A model generated the notes under the pieces. It worked only from the letters and a program-made list of their open reading frames with translations, had not been told where the DNA came from and did no database searches. A stretch of DNA of 64,000 bases from Budorcas taxicolor (lineage: Eukaryota; Chordata; Mammalia; Artiodactyla; Bovidae): assembly GCF_023091745.1 (NCBI RefSeq), contig NC_068912.1, positions 105,579,567-105,643,566 on the forward strand. Reading direction: 5' to 3'. This document shows, piece after piece, positions 1-11,690 of the stretch; the first letter of the stretch is position 1; each line of letters starts with the position of its first letter. Made by a program: the position numbers and the translations under genes.

Positions 1-2946
1 GGTGAGTTTGGAGGGCAAACCAAACGGGAAGTGGGGTCAGTTTAGGACCCTGGGCTGCTTCCCCGGCATGCAAGGCCCTGGAAAAAACAAAGGGCACACC
101 GGCTGTCATCCCCACTTAGTCAGAGTGACTCCAGCCCACACTGGCCAGCTGGCTGCTCCAGATCACAGCATGGCTTCCCACAGGAGAGGCAAACACCCTT
201 AAGACCTGGACACAGTTAAGACCTGGATCTTAATTGAGGCTATGTAAGTAATAGAATTTAACACTTTAACAGAATTTACCAAGAATTTTAACTTTCTAGA
301 AATAGGAATCTCAGATTTAAGGAATTTCTGTCTAATGTATACAAAGATTCTGTGTCTCACACACTTAGAGGATTATCCAACCCATCGAAACTTGCTCCTT
401 CAAGAGACAGTGGATTCAAACTGTCAAGAGAGTCAGTTATTTCTTTAAATCTCACGTCTTTACCCCTGTAAAGATGCGACCTTTACAGCTTCCAGTGTAA
501 GTTGCTCATCTGGTGGTGGTGCTAGGAGAGCCTTTAACTACACCTGCACCCCAAGCCCTTACTTTGGGTACAACTTCTCCCCACTTGAAATCAAGAATCA
601 CCTCCTAAGATGACTCAGAGTCTTAATGAATTCTGGTCTTCAGTCGATGTTGTTATCCCGATTGCACTTACATTCTGACCGCACAGGTCTACTCTGCAGT
701 AATGTTACCTAGGAAGGGGAAGGTGTTCTGGGAACTGTAGATGAGAAATGACTACGAACTGTAGGAGGGTAGGGAGAAAGATGACAGAGGGTACTGCATG
801 CACGCAGTGGGCCAAGTCAACAGGGAACATCTCCCATTGTGACACCATGATCTCCAACTTAGCCTGCTCCCCAAACCTCCATAAAATGTTTCCAATTTTA
901 TGACAGGAAACACAGGATTCACTTGACCAAAATATACTTTCTTCCCAATTTTAATATGTGTTGGTCCTATAAGGGTATCTGAGCTCAACCTGAAAGAGCC
1001 ACTCCTATAGACCTAGGGAGGTGTGACAAAGCATAGCCACAAGGCCTTCCCGAACCAGTCAGACAGGGGAACAAGAGTTGGGAGATGCCGGGAGGAACCA
1101 AGTTCACCATCCTCACAAGCCTTATCAGCTCCAAGCTGAGCAAGTTCAGTGTGGTAGAGAAGAGGTAGATAAAATTCTCGCTGACCAAAAAAAAAAAAAA
1201 AAAAAAAGCATACTGCCAAGTCATCACTGTACTACCAACTCAATTTTCCCAAGAGGATTTCTGAGGTATTTCTAAATCATTTCAGGAAAATGAGGGCTCA
1301 TGTTAGCCTGGCAGATGTCAAATCACATACTGCGTGCCCTGCATTCGGGGCGCAATAGTCATGAACTTTTCAGAATGATTAGCCAATCAGGGCCAGCTCT
1401 TGGCAGACTCCCTTGAAGTTTGCTGGTGCGGGGATAAAGCCTTAGGCAGGCAAAGTGCTCACCACTGCGGAGGCACAAGCACCGGCCAAAGAAGGTCCCT
1501 GAGGCATCATGCTGCAGTGAATGCCTCGAGGCAGGGACTGGGATGCGGTCATCTTTAAACCCTCCTGCCTAGCAATGTGTCTGGCAAAGAGCAAGCACCT
1601 CCACAAACTTTCAAATTATGGATAAAAAAGTGAGCAGGGAATAAATTCTAAAACCATAATAATTTGAATCTAGCTCTGCCCCAATGTTTTTTCTTTAGGC
1701 AGGCCTAGCTCCTTACTAGAGAAGGCAATGGCACCCCACTCCAGTACTCTTGCCTGGAAAATCCCGTGGATGGAGGAGCCTGGTAGGCTACAGTCCAAGG
1801 GGTTGCAAAGAGTCGGACATGGCTGAAGCGACTTAGCAGCAACAGCAGCAGCAGCAGCTCCTTACTGGATACACATGGCTGTTTAGGATGTGTCCTCTGC
1901 CTGCCTTTTCAAGCTGCCTAGATGCTCCCCTGTGCTCACTCTACCCTCCCCTCCTACCACTTCTGGTGCTGTTTCTCCCCACCTTTGCTCATGCTGTGCC
2001 CTCTCCTGGGAAAGCCCTCCTTCCCCACATTATTTGATTCACTTCCATTATTCCCTCTAAGCCTCACACTGTTCCTTTCAGAGAACTTTTCTCTGGCATT
2101 CTCTGCTACCACCTCCCTCACATCTTTTGTCAGGTACCCCATGTGAAGCACTTCCATAACACCCTCTACACAATCCTAAGAATATCTTACACTTCCCACA
2201 TGGCAAGTGGTATAATCTCTAAGTATTTGTAGCCCCAACTAGATTCTTAAATTCTTAAAAATAGGGGCTTGTTGATTCCTCCTTGTATCCTCAACACAGC
2301 TTTGGACTTTAGCTAAGAGGACACTCAGCGTCTGATGGATATACAATGACTGATAGGGAGTCAGGGCTCAGGAAACATAGTTCTCTTCAGCCTTTCATGA
2401 TCCCCAACAATGTGGATATTAACTCCTTTCACAACAATACTACCGGGAGAGAAGGAATCTTCTGATTACTGTTATAAAAAGAGAGGTCAGCGGACACATC
2501 CAGTGGGAGACAGAAATGAGGAAAAGGAGAGGAAATGTATGTTATCTGGCAATGATGCCTGATCGCCCCCTTAAAGATACTAATTCCAATTCTGGTGGGG
2601 AGACGCAGACCGCAGGCATGGAGTCCACCTAAAAGACCTTATACGAATATGTCACTCTCTTCAAGGGGGCATCTAGAGATGTTTTTCCTCCTAAAATGTT
2701 CTGTCTAGACCCCAGAGAATGTCCTGTTCACCGCACTTTCCTCATTTGACCCATGAGGATGCCAGGGTCTAGACAGACTAGGTGACCCATCTCAGCGGCC
2801 GGGTCTGGGGGCAAGTCCAGGTCTTCAGAATCCAAACCCAGTGCCCTACAATGATCTGACTGCCCATCTGCCCCAGCCCCACTTTGCCCATCCCAAATCT
2901 AAGGGGTGCTATCTTGCTGGGCCGGCACCCTCTGCTGCTCACAGAC
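1..2946 (-). other. NFYC: Partial NFYC intron after coding exon 5
   Basis: Non-coding apart from a Bov-A SINE (1718-1855) and a poly(A) run at about 1188-1207. I looked for the next NFYC exon (it should encode TTPVTMQVGEG) on the minus strand and found none, so this intron continues beyond the left edge. Confidence 0.8.
1718..1855 (+). mobile_element. Bov-A SINE monomer
   Basis: Carries the Bov-A block (GAAGGCAATGGCACCCCACT onwards) and a CAG-rich tail. It is flanked by a perfect 11-bp duplication, AGCTCCTTACT, at 1707-1717 and 1856-1866. Confidence 0.95.
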
Positions 2947-3120
2947 CTGGCCCTGCTGAGGCTGTGCGATGATGATCTGCCCAGGCTGGATGGTGGTCGT
3001 GGAGCTGGTGGTCTGCTGGCCTTGCTGCTGCCCCTGGACTTGAACAGCAGTAGGCTGCTGAGCCAGCGTGAAGTAGTACTGGACGGGCTCGGCAGGAGTC
3101 ACAGACTGGCGCACCTCCTC
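2947..3120 (-). CDS. NFYC: NFYC coding exon 5, start of glutamine-rich activation domain, residues 130-187
   Basis: The exon of 174 nt encodes 58 residues, beginning EEVRQSVTPAEPVQYYFTLA and ending IIIAQPQQGQ. The CCCACAG acceptor is just above 3120. The donor just below 2947 reads CAG then GTCTGT, with C at +3 where A or G is usual. The composition shifts sharply to Gln, Thr and Val, as expected for the intrinsically disordered transactivation domain of NF-YC. The last exon visible here is not the last of the gene. About 148 further residues of the usual 335-residue form are missing and must lie left of position 1. Alternative splicing of Gln-rich exons is known for NFYC. Confidence 0.96.
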
Positions 3121-3830
3121 CTGTGGGGCAGAAGGAGAGGCAGGTAAGAGGAAAAGAACCAACTCAGCAGCCACCGCAGTGAATTTCCATTCTTCCCCCA
3201 AACCGGCTCTGCGCAGTTGCCAGCTGAATGCTGAGTTCTCCACATTTGAAGCCAAGGGAAAGTGGAATTTGAAGAGACCAGTTGTGCTAAATCGAACTAA
3301 AAATAACAGATTCCATAGGCTTCACAAAACAAACATACAGCCAATTTTCTGAAGTACAGAGTAATCACCCATTGCGTGATGAGTTGCAAATAGGCAAATA
3401 ATTACCGTAACTAAAAACCACGCACTGGCAGTGCTTGTCAGTAAATGCTGTCAAGGCCCGTGATCTGAGAACAGTGCTAATTGCAAGTACCCCAAACACT
3501 CAGGCTGGCTCCCAAACTCCCAAATAAGCAGCACTCTCCTTATTTCATTCCCGCACCACCTCTGGAGGAAAAGAGCAGGGGAAAGGGACACAGGGCTTTT
3601 TCTGGGTTGGAATTTCAGAAGCAAATGTCAGGACCAAGAACGCTGGTAGGCAAGAGCCCAGCTTTTCAAAGCATGTTGAGAGCTCAGTGGTCACTAAGGT
3701 CGTGTCTATCCAGCAACCCAGGGGGCCCAAGGGACAGCTCTCCACTGGGGTGCTGCCTTGGCTGACTAGGGAGGTTGCATTCTGGCCGACCCGCTGGGTG
3801 AAGAGACTGTTCCTTCTTCAGCAGACGTTT

Positions 3831-3919
3831 TCCATGGCAGAAGGAGTAAACAACCCTCTCCCAGCCACCTCGAGCTCACAGCTGAGAGTGTAGGATGTTT
3901 ACACACACTACGGCATGGT
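3831..3919 (-). ncRNA. MIR30C1: microRNA precursor mir-30c-1
   Basis: This 89-nt hairpin lies on the NFYC strand, about 700 bp above coding exon 5. The 5' arm at 3903-3881 reads TGTAAACATCCTACACTCTC plus AGC (miR-30c-5p, seed GTAAACA). The 3' arm at 3864-3843 reads CTGGGAGAGGGTTGTTTACT plus CC (miR-30c-1-3p). Terminal pairing is between ACCATGCCG and CCATGGA. It sits about 3 kb downstream of mir-30e in the same intron, the arrangement known for mammalian NFYC. Both 5p products share a seed and so overlap in targets. Confidence 0.98.
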
Positions 3920-4454
3920 TACAGTCTGAGGGTCCGGGGTTGGTCGGCCCCTGACCACTGACAGAGATCGGCGTCTGCTCCGGACGGCCCTGCGACACAC
4001 AGAATCCCTGCCTGGGACAACAGAAACAGTACAAACATACAGCCACTCGGCTGGCTGAGCAAAATATCAGCTACATTTACTCACTTCTGTGCCCTGAACT
4101 AAGTTTCTCAGGCTCAAGGAAAGAGGAAAAGACTTCTCCAAGGCAGAGACCTTGTGGATTGCCTCAAAGCTCCCCAAAGGGACATACACGGTTGGTACTG
4201 ACCCTATCTCCAATCTGTGCTTCCACGGTTCTTTTCTCATGAAACCTTTTTGTACTTGCTGGTCAAATTCACTACCCTCCCTGCTAGAATGACAAGCCTA
4301 TGAAGGCAAAGCCTCGATCTCTCTTGCCCTCTACTGTCCCTATTACCATTCTCCTTTCAGGCACTCAATAAGCAGGTACTAAATGATAAATGAATTCATA
4401 GGGCCGGGCAGACAATTGGAGGTAGGAAAGTATTTTTTTTTTAAACCCAAGCTG

Positions 4455-4667
4455 CGTGCATGCTTAAGTCGCTCGGTCACGTCTGACTCTTTGTGACCTC
4501 ATGATCTGCAGCCCACCAGGTTCCTCTGTCCATGGGATTTTCCAAGCGAGAATAGTGGAGTGGGTTGCCCTTCTCTTCTCCACGGGATCTTCCTGACTAA
4601 GGGATTGAACCCAGGTCTCCTGCACTGCAGGTGGATTCTTTACTGGCTGAGCCACCAGGGAAGCCCT
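4455..4667 (-). mobile_element. Bov-tA SINE (inverted)
   Basis: tRNA-related head and A-type tail read on the minus strand. A perfect duplication AACCCAAGCTG lies at 4444-4454 and 4668-4678. Confidence 0.95.
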
Positions 4668-6956
4668 AACCCAAGCTGGGAGTATGACAAACACTCCTGA
4701 ACCCAACAACTGTCAGCAATAGACAAGAACCCCTAAACTCTTGTTCCCTCTAGGATTCGGCAGCCCCCGTGTGGGGATACACTTTTGTCCACTGTAGGAT
4801 GGGGCTGGGTACTCTTTTGTTTCCGGGGAACTAGGGGCCCAGGATACTAAAACTAGGACTGCGGAGATCTAGCTTCTGAGAAACTTGGATCTCAGCATGC
4901 AAGGTTCCCTGATGGCTATTCACCCAGTCTAGGCAGACACTTTGAACACTCTGGGTTTCTAAGCCAGCCCTTCAACAGGAACCAACTTTCTAAGTTAACG
5001 TACTCTGTGCTTCAGGCCCAAACAGTATGAACCCTGGACATGATCATGCTGAGGGAGAAGAAAAAGGAAGCCCCCTTTTATTTGCATCTAGGTCTTAGAT
5101 TCCAGAACAACTTAACTGTGACATTATCTCCATTTCAACTCTAATTTCTCACCATTATAAATAAAGCTCCACCAGTCAACTAGATCTTGGCTATGACAGG
5201 GGTAATACTGATACCCTCCCTAGCCAAGAAACAAAGGCCAACTATTCTTTTCAAGGCTCCTGAAATACGTTCAATGAATTTATCTTCCCACTCAGAACTC
5301 CCTTCCCATTTTATAAAAAACATTAACCATTAAAGTCCAAACGTAACTTGAAAAAGCTCTTGGGTGATGAATGAGCATAGGGGACTAAGAACTCCAGAAC
5401 TAACCTGTAGGAAGTCTTGGGGAGTAGGGAGCCCCTGGCCTTCACCAGCCCTTGGCCTGTGACTGTTCTGTCTCCAGTCATCCTTGACTACAGCGAATCT
5501 GCAAGTGAATACTGTCCTTTTGCCAGAAAAATAGCAAACACTTTACCACTTTCAGAAGCTAAAATATCCTTTGCCAAAAGCTGTGAGAACATGTAAAGAG
5601 CTTCTCCTCTGCTGCCTACTGTACCCTCTTAAGCTGTTTATGAACTAGGCAATGTCTGGGACACTCTGTGAGTATCAAATAGGGGCACCAAGGTTTGCCT
5701 TATGAGGACAGGCACGTCAGCTCTCAAATCACTGGAATGGAAGGAAGCATATCCAAGCTGCTTCTGCATTAGAAGACTTATTCTGCCAATGGAGGTCAAG
5801 CTAGAAAGGGAGTGATTATGCTTGGTTTAAAGAAATGGGTGAAGAGGAAATGACATTTTAATGAGCAGGAACTTTCAACTCATAGCTTTACGGGGTAAAA
5901 GTCAGGCCTCAACTCTCTCCTGCTTGAGTAGTCTTTACTTGCTTCACCAAAGAACAAGAGACATCCCCAGGCATCTTTGAGAAGTCAAGGACCTTAGATC
6001 AACAACTCAGTATTTCTGGCTCGTTTCTTTCCCCAGCAGCGGGAAGCCACCCCCTGTGCTAGAACAATCTCTGAATGACTGGATCAATCCAGGATGGGGC
6101 ACTTGCCCAGCTTAGCAGTGGCCTCCCCAAGCAGAGTGCTTGCTCTTGGAATCTCTTCAGCAGTGGAGTCTGATAAACAACGCCAGCGCATGAGCAGCAT
6201 CGCCTCCTAGGGCCATCACCACAGTGCTGCGCAGCCAGCCCAAAAGCACATGTGCTTCAGTAGCAAGAATGAATTGCTGCTTCCTTCAGAAAGGGTGAGT
6301 TCTGGAGAGTAGGCGCTTTTAAAAGACTTAAGGAAGCTTCCAGCCAATTTGGAGCTTGGGAAAACTTCAGGTCTACAGAGGATTAAAAGTGCTATCTTAG
6401 AACTTCAGGCCAGCTTTCGGCAATCTCAACCTTTCAAAAAAGGCCAGGCAGCAGCTGTCCTGAACAGGATGCCAATCAATGGCCTGAATGCCTGCAAAGA
6501 ACTGAACCCAGGGAGCAAGGAGCTGTCTCAGCTAGACACACTTTAAAGGAGATGGATCATGGCATTCAGAGTCAGGCTAGGATGTAACAAGGAGCTCTCT
6601 GACACCCTAGGAGCGTCAAGCACTGAGGACACTGGAGGAACGGAGAGGACACGACCATTCTCTCTGGCCAGTTGGCTTGGCAGGCAGCCCACCGGAAACA
6701 AGCAGGAGCTGATGCAAGGAGCCTGAGCAAGGCCTGATTCTGTCACAGAGCTCACCACCTTGTTTTTAAAGGGGGCTTCTGAAACAAATTCCCACAGAGA
6801 GAGTGGGTGAGTGGTATCAACTGTTTTGAAGGAAGAGAAGTGGTCTGAGTTCTTCTTGTAGTGACTTCTCAGAGAGGAGGGAAGCACCCAGAGGAGGAAC
6901 TGAGCCGTGGGCACAAACCTGCAATGTTTCAAAGGCCATGTGCAGCGGGATGACCG

Positions 6957-7048
6957 TGGCAGCCTGCCGCTGTAAACATCCGACTGAAAGCTCCTTGCAA
7001 CGCCTTACAGCTTCCAGTCAAGGATGTTTACAGTAGCAAAGACTGCCC
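6957..7048 (-). ncRNA. MIR30E: microRNA precursor mir-30e
   Basis: This 92-nt hairpin lies on the NFYC strand inside the intron between coding exons 4 and 5. The 5' arm at 7032-7011 reads TGTAAACATCCTTGACTGGA plus AG, which is miR-30e-5p (seed GTAAACA). The 3' arm at 6990-6969 reads CTTTCAGTCGGATGTTTACA plus GC, which is miR-30e-3p. Both mature arms match the mammalian sequences as I know them; differences from human appear only in the terminal loop (GGCGTTGCAAGG here). Known mammalian mir-30e is hosted by NFYC in the same way. It is the first hairpin transcribed, about 1.1 kb below exon 4, and is expected to be processed from the NFYC pre-mRNA. Confidence 0.98.
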
Positions 7049-7568
7049 AGAAGAACGGAGACGCAGTGAGGTACCCCGTGCTAGGGAGGAGGTACAGAGG
7101 GCTTGCTAACCCAAAGGTCCCCAGGCAGGGTCGTAATTACAAAGGTCGTTAAAGATGCCCACTTCTTCTACACTCTCTTATTGGTTATTAACATGAGACA
7201 GCACAGGAGAATGGTCATTACTGAATGACTCCTATTTTTAAGGATAATATACTATGAAATAATTCATTAAAAACACTGAAAATTTTATTAACAAAAACAA
7301 AGCAAGCAGATCAAGGCTCAGCTTTGCTCCTGCCAGACGCTGCCACTATTCCAAGTATCTCTACTATATCCAGTGATATCATGATATCATGCAATCTGCA
7401 TGCCTAAAATGATGAGCAACACAGGACAGGGATCTATCGAAATTGCAATTAAGAGCTTTATGCACCCAAAGTGCTGAAAAACAATGGTGTGACCTCTGGA
7501 GAGGAGCAGAGAGAAGAGCAGGAAAGGCAGACACATTCCTTCTCGTCACTGCTTAGAGAAAGTTTAAG

Positions 7569-7755
7569 TGGAGGTTCTCAAATCTGGTTGCACATTAAAA
7601 GCATCTGGAGAGCTTTAAAAAGGACTGATGCCTGAGCCTCCCCCTTGCAGATTCTGTTTCAGCCAGTGTAGGGGGCAGAGCCTGGGCACTGGTACTTTTA
7701 AAAACTCTAACAGGTGATTCTAATGTGCAGCCAGCACGCTGCATAGAGAACCACA
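7569..7755. mobile_element. MER5A-type hAT-Charlie remnant
   Basis: About 187 bp starting GGAGGTTCTCAAATCTGG and ending GCATAGAGAACCAC, with the internal GTGATTCTAATGTGCAGCCA-like segment and inverted ends of the MER5A family. Confidence 0.8.
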
Positions 7756-8145
7756 ATCCAGAGCAAGAGAAAACCAAGTCCACTCCCTTCAGACACAACT
7801 ATGCACACACAGAAGCTGCTTCCTGGAAATCTAAAATCTTTAACCTGTTCTCCCATCCCAGATTAAGAACTCTGATAGACTTCCTAGGATACTCCGAAAT
7901 GAGCTACACTTTACTGTTGTAACTCGTCTTTACTTCTCGTTTTGTCTATTTTCACTGAGACACCACCTCAGAGGCACTGAGTTAAAAGTATCCCTAAATG
8001 AGTAACAGGAGATGTTAAGGATGGATCTGGTCTAGAGAAAGAGAAGCAAAAGAAGAGCAAATGTTTTGTGCTGACAGAGGAAATGGAGATCGTCTGATAC
8101 CAGGATGCAAGGCACCCTCTCGTCGGCAATGCCTTCCCAGCTCAC

Positions 8146-8241
8146 CTGACGCTTCGGTGGTTTCAGCTCATCTCTTGGAACAATATCGATGAGAAAGTCA
8201 AACTGATCAAATTTTGTAATCGCCATGGCGATATCATTTCT
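8146..8241 (-). CDS. NFYC: NFYC coding exon 4, end of histone fold and alpha-C, residues 98-129
   Basis: This 96-nt exon encodes 32 residues, [20 protein letters not shown] followed by [19 protein letters not shown] acceptor precedes 8241 and a GTGAGC donor follows 8146. Phase is 0 at both ends. The exon completes the histone fold (alpha-3, RNDIAMAI) and encodes the alpha-C helix region ([13 protein letters not shown]), which in NF-YC is known to contact NF-YA. KPPKRQ marks the end of the folded core. It joins the miRNA-bearing intron 3121-8145. Confidence 0.97.
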
Positions 8242-9884
8242 CTGTAACAAAGAAAAGCAGGGTGAAAAATTAACTTGGGGAGAAGCTAGTTTACCTGGCT
8301 TTCTACTCTCCAAGTTACAAGTAAGGTTAAGATGATGACTTCTAAGGCAAACTAAAGACCAATGGCCAAGCCTAGAGCCAAAAAGAGCACACCCAAACTC
8401 TTACAAACTTCAAATGATGGATAAACACTGACCAAAAAAGAGATTCATATAGCTCATGCTCCACAGACTAGACATTTGAGCCTCCAACTATTGATACCTC
8501 TGCTAGATCCTGCCCCAAGGTCTTCCCCACAACTGTTAAGATTATCACCCTCCAGACACATTCATGCAAATCTAGCCGCATCAACCGACAGGTTTCTTGT
8601 CATTCTGTGGTTAGCAAAGTTAGGCTATTACTCAACCTTATAACCTTTTAAGCCCCTAAATAATATCTTGACTCTTTGGTTCACATGTAGTTTATAATCT
8701 ATTTTGAATCTCTCAGCTGAAATCCTATTTCAGTAATTTTTTACAATATTTTTCTAGTCATTGGATCTATATATGTTAGTTTCTACAAGATTACAATTTT
8801 TATTTTGAAATTCAAAATGACAATGTCAGATTCACAGTTTAAATATTGTTTAACATGATACGAATACTGGAAATCTGAAGCCACTAGAGTAGGGGCTGGG
8901 GGGAAGAGAACATGAGTCAGCTGACTAACGCTACTGAAACCAAGGCCTGCTCTGATGAGGTTCTTTCTAAGAGCGACATTCCCTTTCTTTAAGTAATAAA
9001 ATTAAAACATTTTAAAATTAAGAACCAACAAGCTATATATACTTAAGGTTTGTGTACTTCATTGTAGGACAATTATAAAGCAAAAGAAAAAAAATAGAGA
9101 ACACTAATAAGTGATACACATATTAAGTGTTCAGGGGAATGTAAAGTTTTAAATGCATTTAAAACCAGATGATTTGGTGGACAGAGGGAAGGACAAATAT
9201 GGGACTAGAAAAAGTAAAGTGTCAATGGTAGGATCTAGGTGGTGAGTTACACAGATGTTCACTGTAAACTTTGCTTATGGTTAAATTTTTTCATAATAAA
9301 ATGTTGGAGGGAAAAGTCAACATGCTAACAGAAATCCTCAGCAAGCTCTATATATCACAGTTAAAAGGCGACTCATCAGGTAAAATAGGAGGGGATGGAA
9401 ATTTTCTGTTTTCTTTTTTTTCTTTTTCCCCTTCCCTTGTCTTTGTGATGGCCCCGAGCCACTGAAATGCAAAACTCCAGTCCGACCTTCTTGCCAACCA
9501 CCCGCCTGATAATAAACCCTCCCAACAGAGGCAGGGCACATATTAAGGGTGCCAGGTCTCATTTAAGATTAGTACAATATAGTATTACATTCATGATGAT
9601 GTCACCTACTCAAGCTACCCAGATGGCTCATCTATGGACAGAATGAGGGGAAGAAAAAAATAAATGATCAATCACTTTTAGACATATACTAAAGCATTCT
9701 ACAGAATTCTGGAAACAGATATACTTAAATGGGTCTTTTAAACATTTTTATTATGCCTTTTTTAATGCTAATATTTTACCAATTATCATATTTAGTAAAA
9801 AAACAAAACAAAAAAGCCAGAGAAACTTTAAGTACCCAGCTTAATGAATCTGAATAAATATATACACCTGGTAGCTATTACCCA

Positions 9885-10690
9885 TATAAGAACATACAAA
9901 GTTTCCTTCTATTCCTTTCCAGTCACCTTCCTTCCCTTACCAATCTGAGGCAACCACAACTCTGATTCTTCTCTCCATAGATGATGATAGTATATGATAT
10001 CATGTGCTGTGTAATTTTTTCCTCTTTTGCTTAAATATGATTGAGATTCATCCACATTGCTGCATGAATAAATAGTTTGCTTCTCTGACTGTTGAGTAGT
10101 CATCCATTTTAAGAATAAATCTATTTGTTAATAGATTTACATCTTGATGGATATTTGAGCTATTTCCAGGTTTTGGCTATTATAAACAAGGTTGTTACTA
10201 ACAGTCTTATACAAGAATGTCCACACTTTGGGGAGTACATGAAGAGTGGAATGGCTGGGTCTGAGATTAAGGAATAGCATTTTATTAGAAAGTGCTAAAT
10301 AGTTTTCCAAGGTGATAATACCACTTTACATTCTAACCAGCAATAAATGAGTTTCAGTCATTTCACTTTCTTGTCAACACTCGGTATTGTCAGTCTTTTT
10401 TATTTTAGCCATTCTAGTGGGTACAACGGAGAAGGCAATGGCACCCCACTCCAGTACTCTTCCCTGGAAAACCCCAGGGATGGGGGAGCCTGGTGGGCTG
10501 CTGTCTATGGGGTCGCACAGAGTCGGACATGACTGAAGCGACTTAGCAGCAGCAGCAGTGGGTACAAACCAGTATCTCACTGTGGTTTTAATTTGTATTT
10601 CCCAGATGACAAATGATGTTGCATACCTTTTTGTGCTTGGTCATTTAGGTGTCTTCCTTTTTGAAGGCCCTGTTCAAGTGCTTTGCCCAT
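9885..10690 (+). mobile_element. Old L1 LINE 3' fragment, split by a SINE
   Basis: Matches the familiar L1 stretch about first seeing a target (ATTGAGATTCATCCACATTG, TATTATAAACAAGGTTG, GAATGGCTGGGTC). It is interrupted at 10427-10556 by a Bov-A SINE and continues from 10568. Confidence 0.75.
10427..10556 (+). mobile_element. Bov-A SINE monomer inside an L1
   Basis: Full A block with perfect 11-bp duplication AGTGGGTACAA at 10416-10426 and 10557-10567. The L1 reads through if one copy and the SINE are removed. Confidence 0.95.
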
Positions 10691-11576
10691 TTTACTTTTC
10701 AATCTGAATTGATCCTGCAGGTAGCTTTAATTAGATCTGTCTAGATCCATTGTCCTCCTCCAAGATAACATAAAATAAGTTTTCAATATCTACCTGTACG
10801 AGACTATAGAATTTCTAAGGGTAGGAATCTCTGTCTGTTTTGTATATTAATTCCCAGGGCTTAGAACAGTGCTTGGCACACTGTGGGTATTCATTTAATA
10901 TCTGCAGAATAAATGAACACAAGCATGCATTTTCAATTTTGGAGATAAAGAGGAACGAAGAAAACATAATGTAGTTCCTTGACTTTGCTGTTAAAATACT
11001 GGTACTCCTGTATCTGCCATATCTTTCCTCCTATGTCTGGGAAATCTCTCCTCTAAGAAAGGGCCTGGGTGTTGAGTGGAGGGTCTGTACACCCAATGAC
11101 TAAGGGGTCGTCATACAATAAGAAAGTGATTTGCTGGATTAAAACAAAAAAAGAAACAAGAAAGAAGGAAAGGATTCCCAGGAAAACAGAGAAGGAACAA
11201 AAATGCTAAAGAGGTTAGTGAGACTATTCTTCCTGGGACTGTTCTTTCCTGCAGACTCTCAAGGCTTCCAAGTGGAAGCTGTTTAGATCTGGAGATAGAT
11301 AAATAATCACTTTAGCCTCTGTTTACAGTGAGAGCTCACCAAGTACAAAGTTCAGTCACTGAACGGTAACAAATAGGGAAGTTGGAAATTAACATTCCTG
11401 GTTGCGAAATACATACTATCTTGGCCATAAGGTCTGCCTGCCTCCCACCAGTAGAGGAAGATGCCAGTTAAAACACATCAGCTTGAGAGAGGTCTAGGAA
11501 AGAACAATCTCTGGTCCAAAGCCATGCAAGAGAAGAAGGCAAAGGCAGCTGCTTGCCTAATTTTCTACAATATTAC

Positions 11577-11690
11577 CTGAAGAGTCCGGCGCTTGTTATC
11601 CTCTGTGTGGATCCAGGCTCGAAGAGTCAACTCTGTGATAAAAATCTGGGCTGCCTTGGCAAACAACACAGGGGCTTCAGCACTGATCAT
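11577..11690 (-). CDS. NFYC: NFYC coding exon 3, core of histone fold, residues 60-97
   Basis: The exon reads MISAEAPVLFAKAAQIFITE and continues LTLRAWIHTEDNKRRTLQ, 114 nt or 38 codons. It lies between a TGTTGCAG acceptor (AG at 11692-11691) and a GTAATA donor just below 11577. It encodes the long central alpha-2 helix and loop L2 of the histone fold, the surface that pairs with NF-YB and helps form the NF-YA docking groove. The polypyrimidine tract before the acceptor is poor and purine-interrupted. The exon frame also stays open upstream into the intron for about 33 codons. That extension has no family match I can recall and is not called as coding. Confidence 0.97.

Larger units (their letters stand above)
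3121..8145 (-). other. NFYC: NFYC intron hosting mir-30e and mir-30c-1
   Basis: A 5,025-bp intron between coding exons 4 and 5. Besides the two hairpins it holds one inverted Bov-tA SINE (4455-4667) and a MER5A remnant (7569-7755). The long stretch 4680-6950 shows no repeat or gene that I can recognise. Confidence 0.9.
8242..11576 (-). other. NFYC: NFYC intron between coding exons 3 and 4
   Basis: A 3,335-bp AT-rich intron. Its centre (about 9885-10690) is an old L1 3' fragment split by a young Bov-A SINE. The rest shows nothing recognisable. Confidence 0.85.

Noticed and set aside
2884..3147. Plus-strand 87-codon ORF opposite the Gln-rich exon
   Set aside because: Leu-rich shadow of the Gln codons (CAG read as CTG) of NFYC coding exon 5.
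8032..8145. Extension of coding exon 4 past its donor
   Set aside because: The frame continues but a clear GTGAGC donor and the family sequence place the exon end at 8146.
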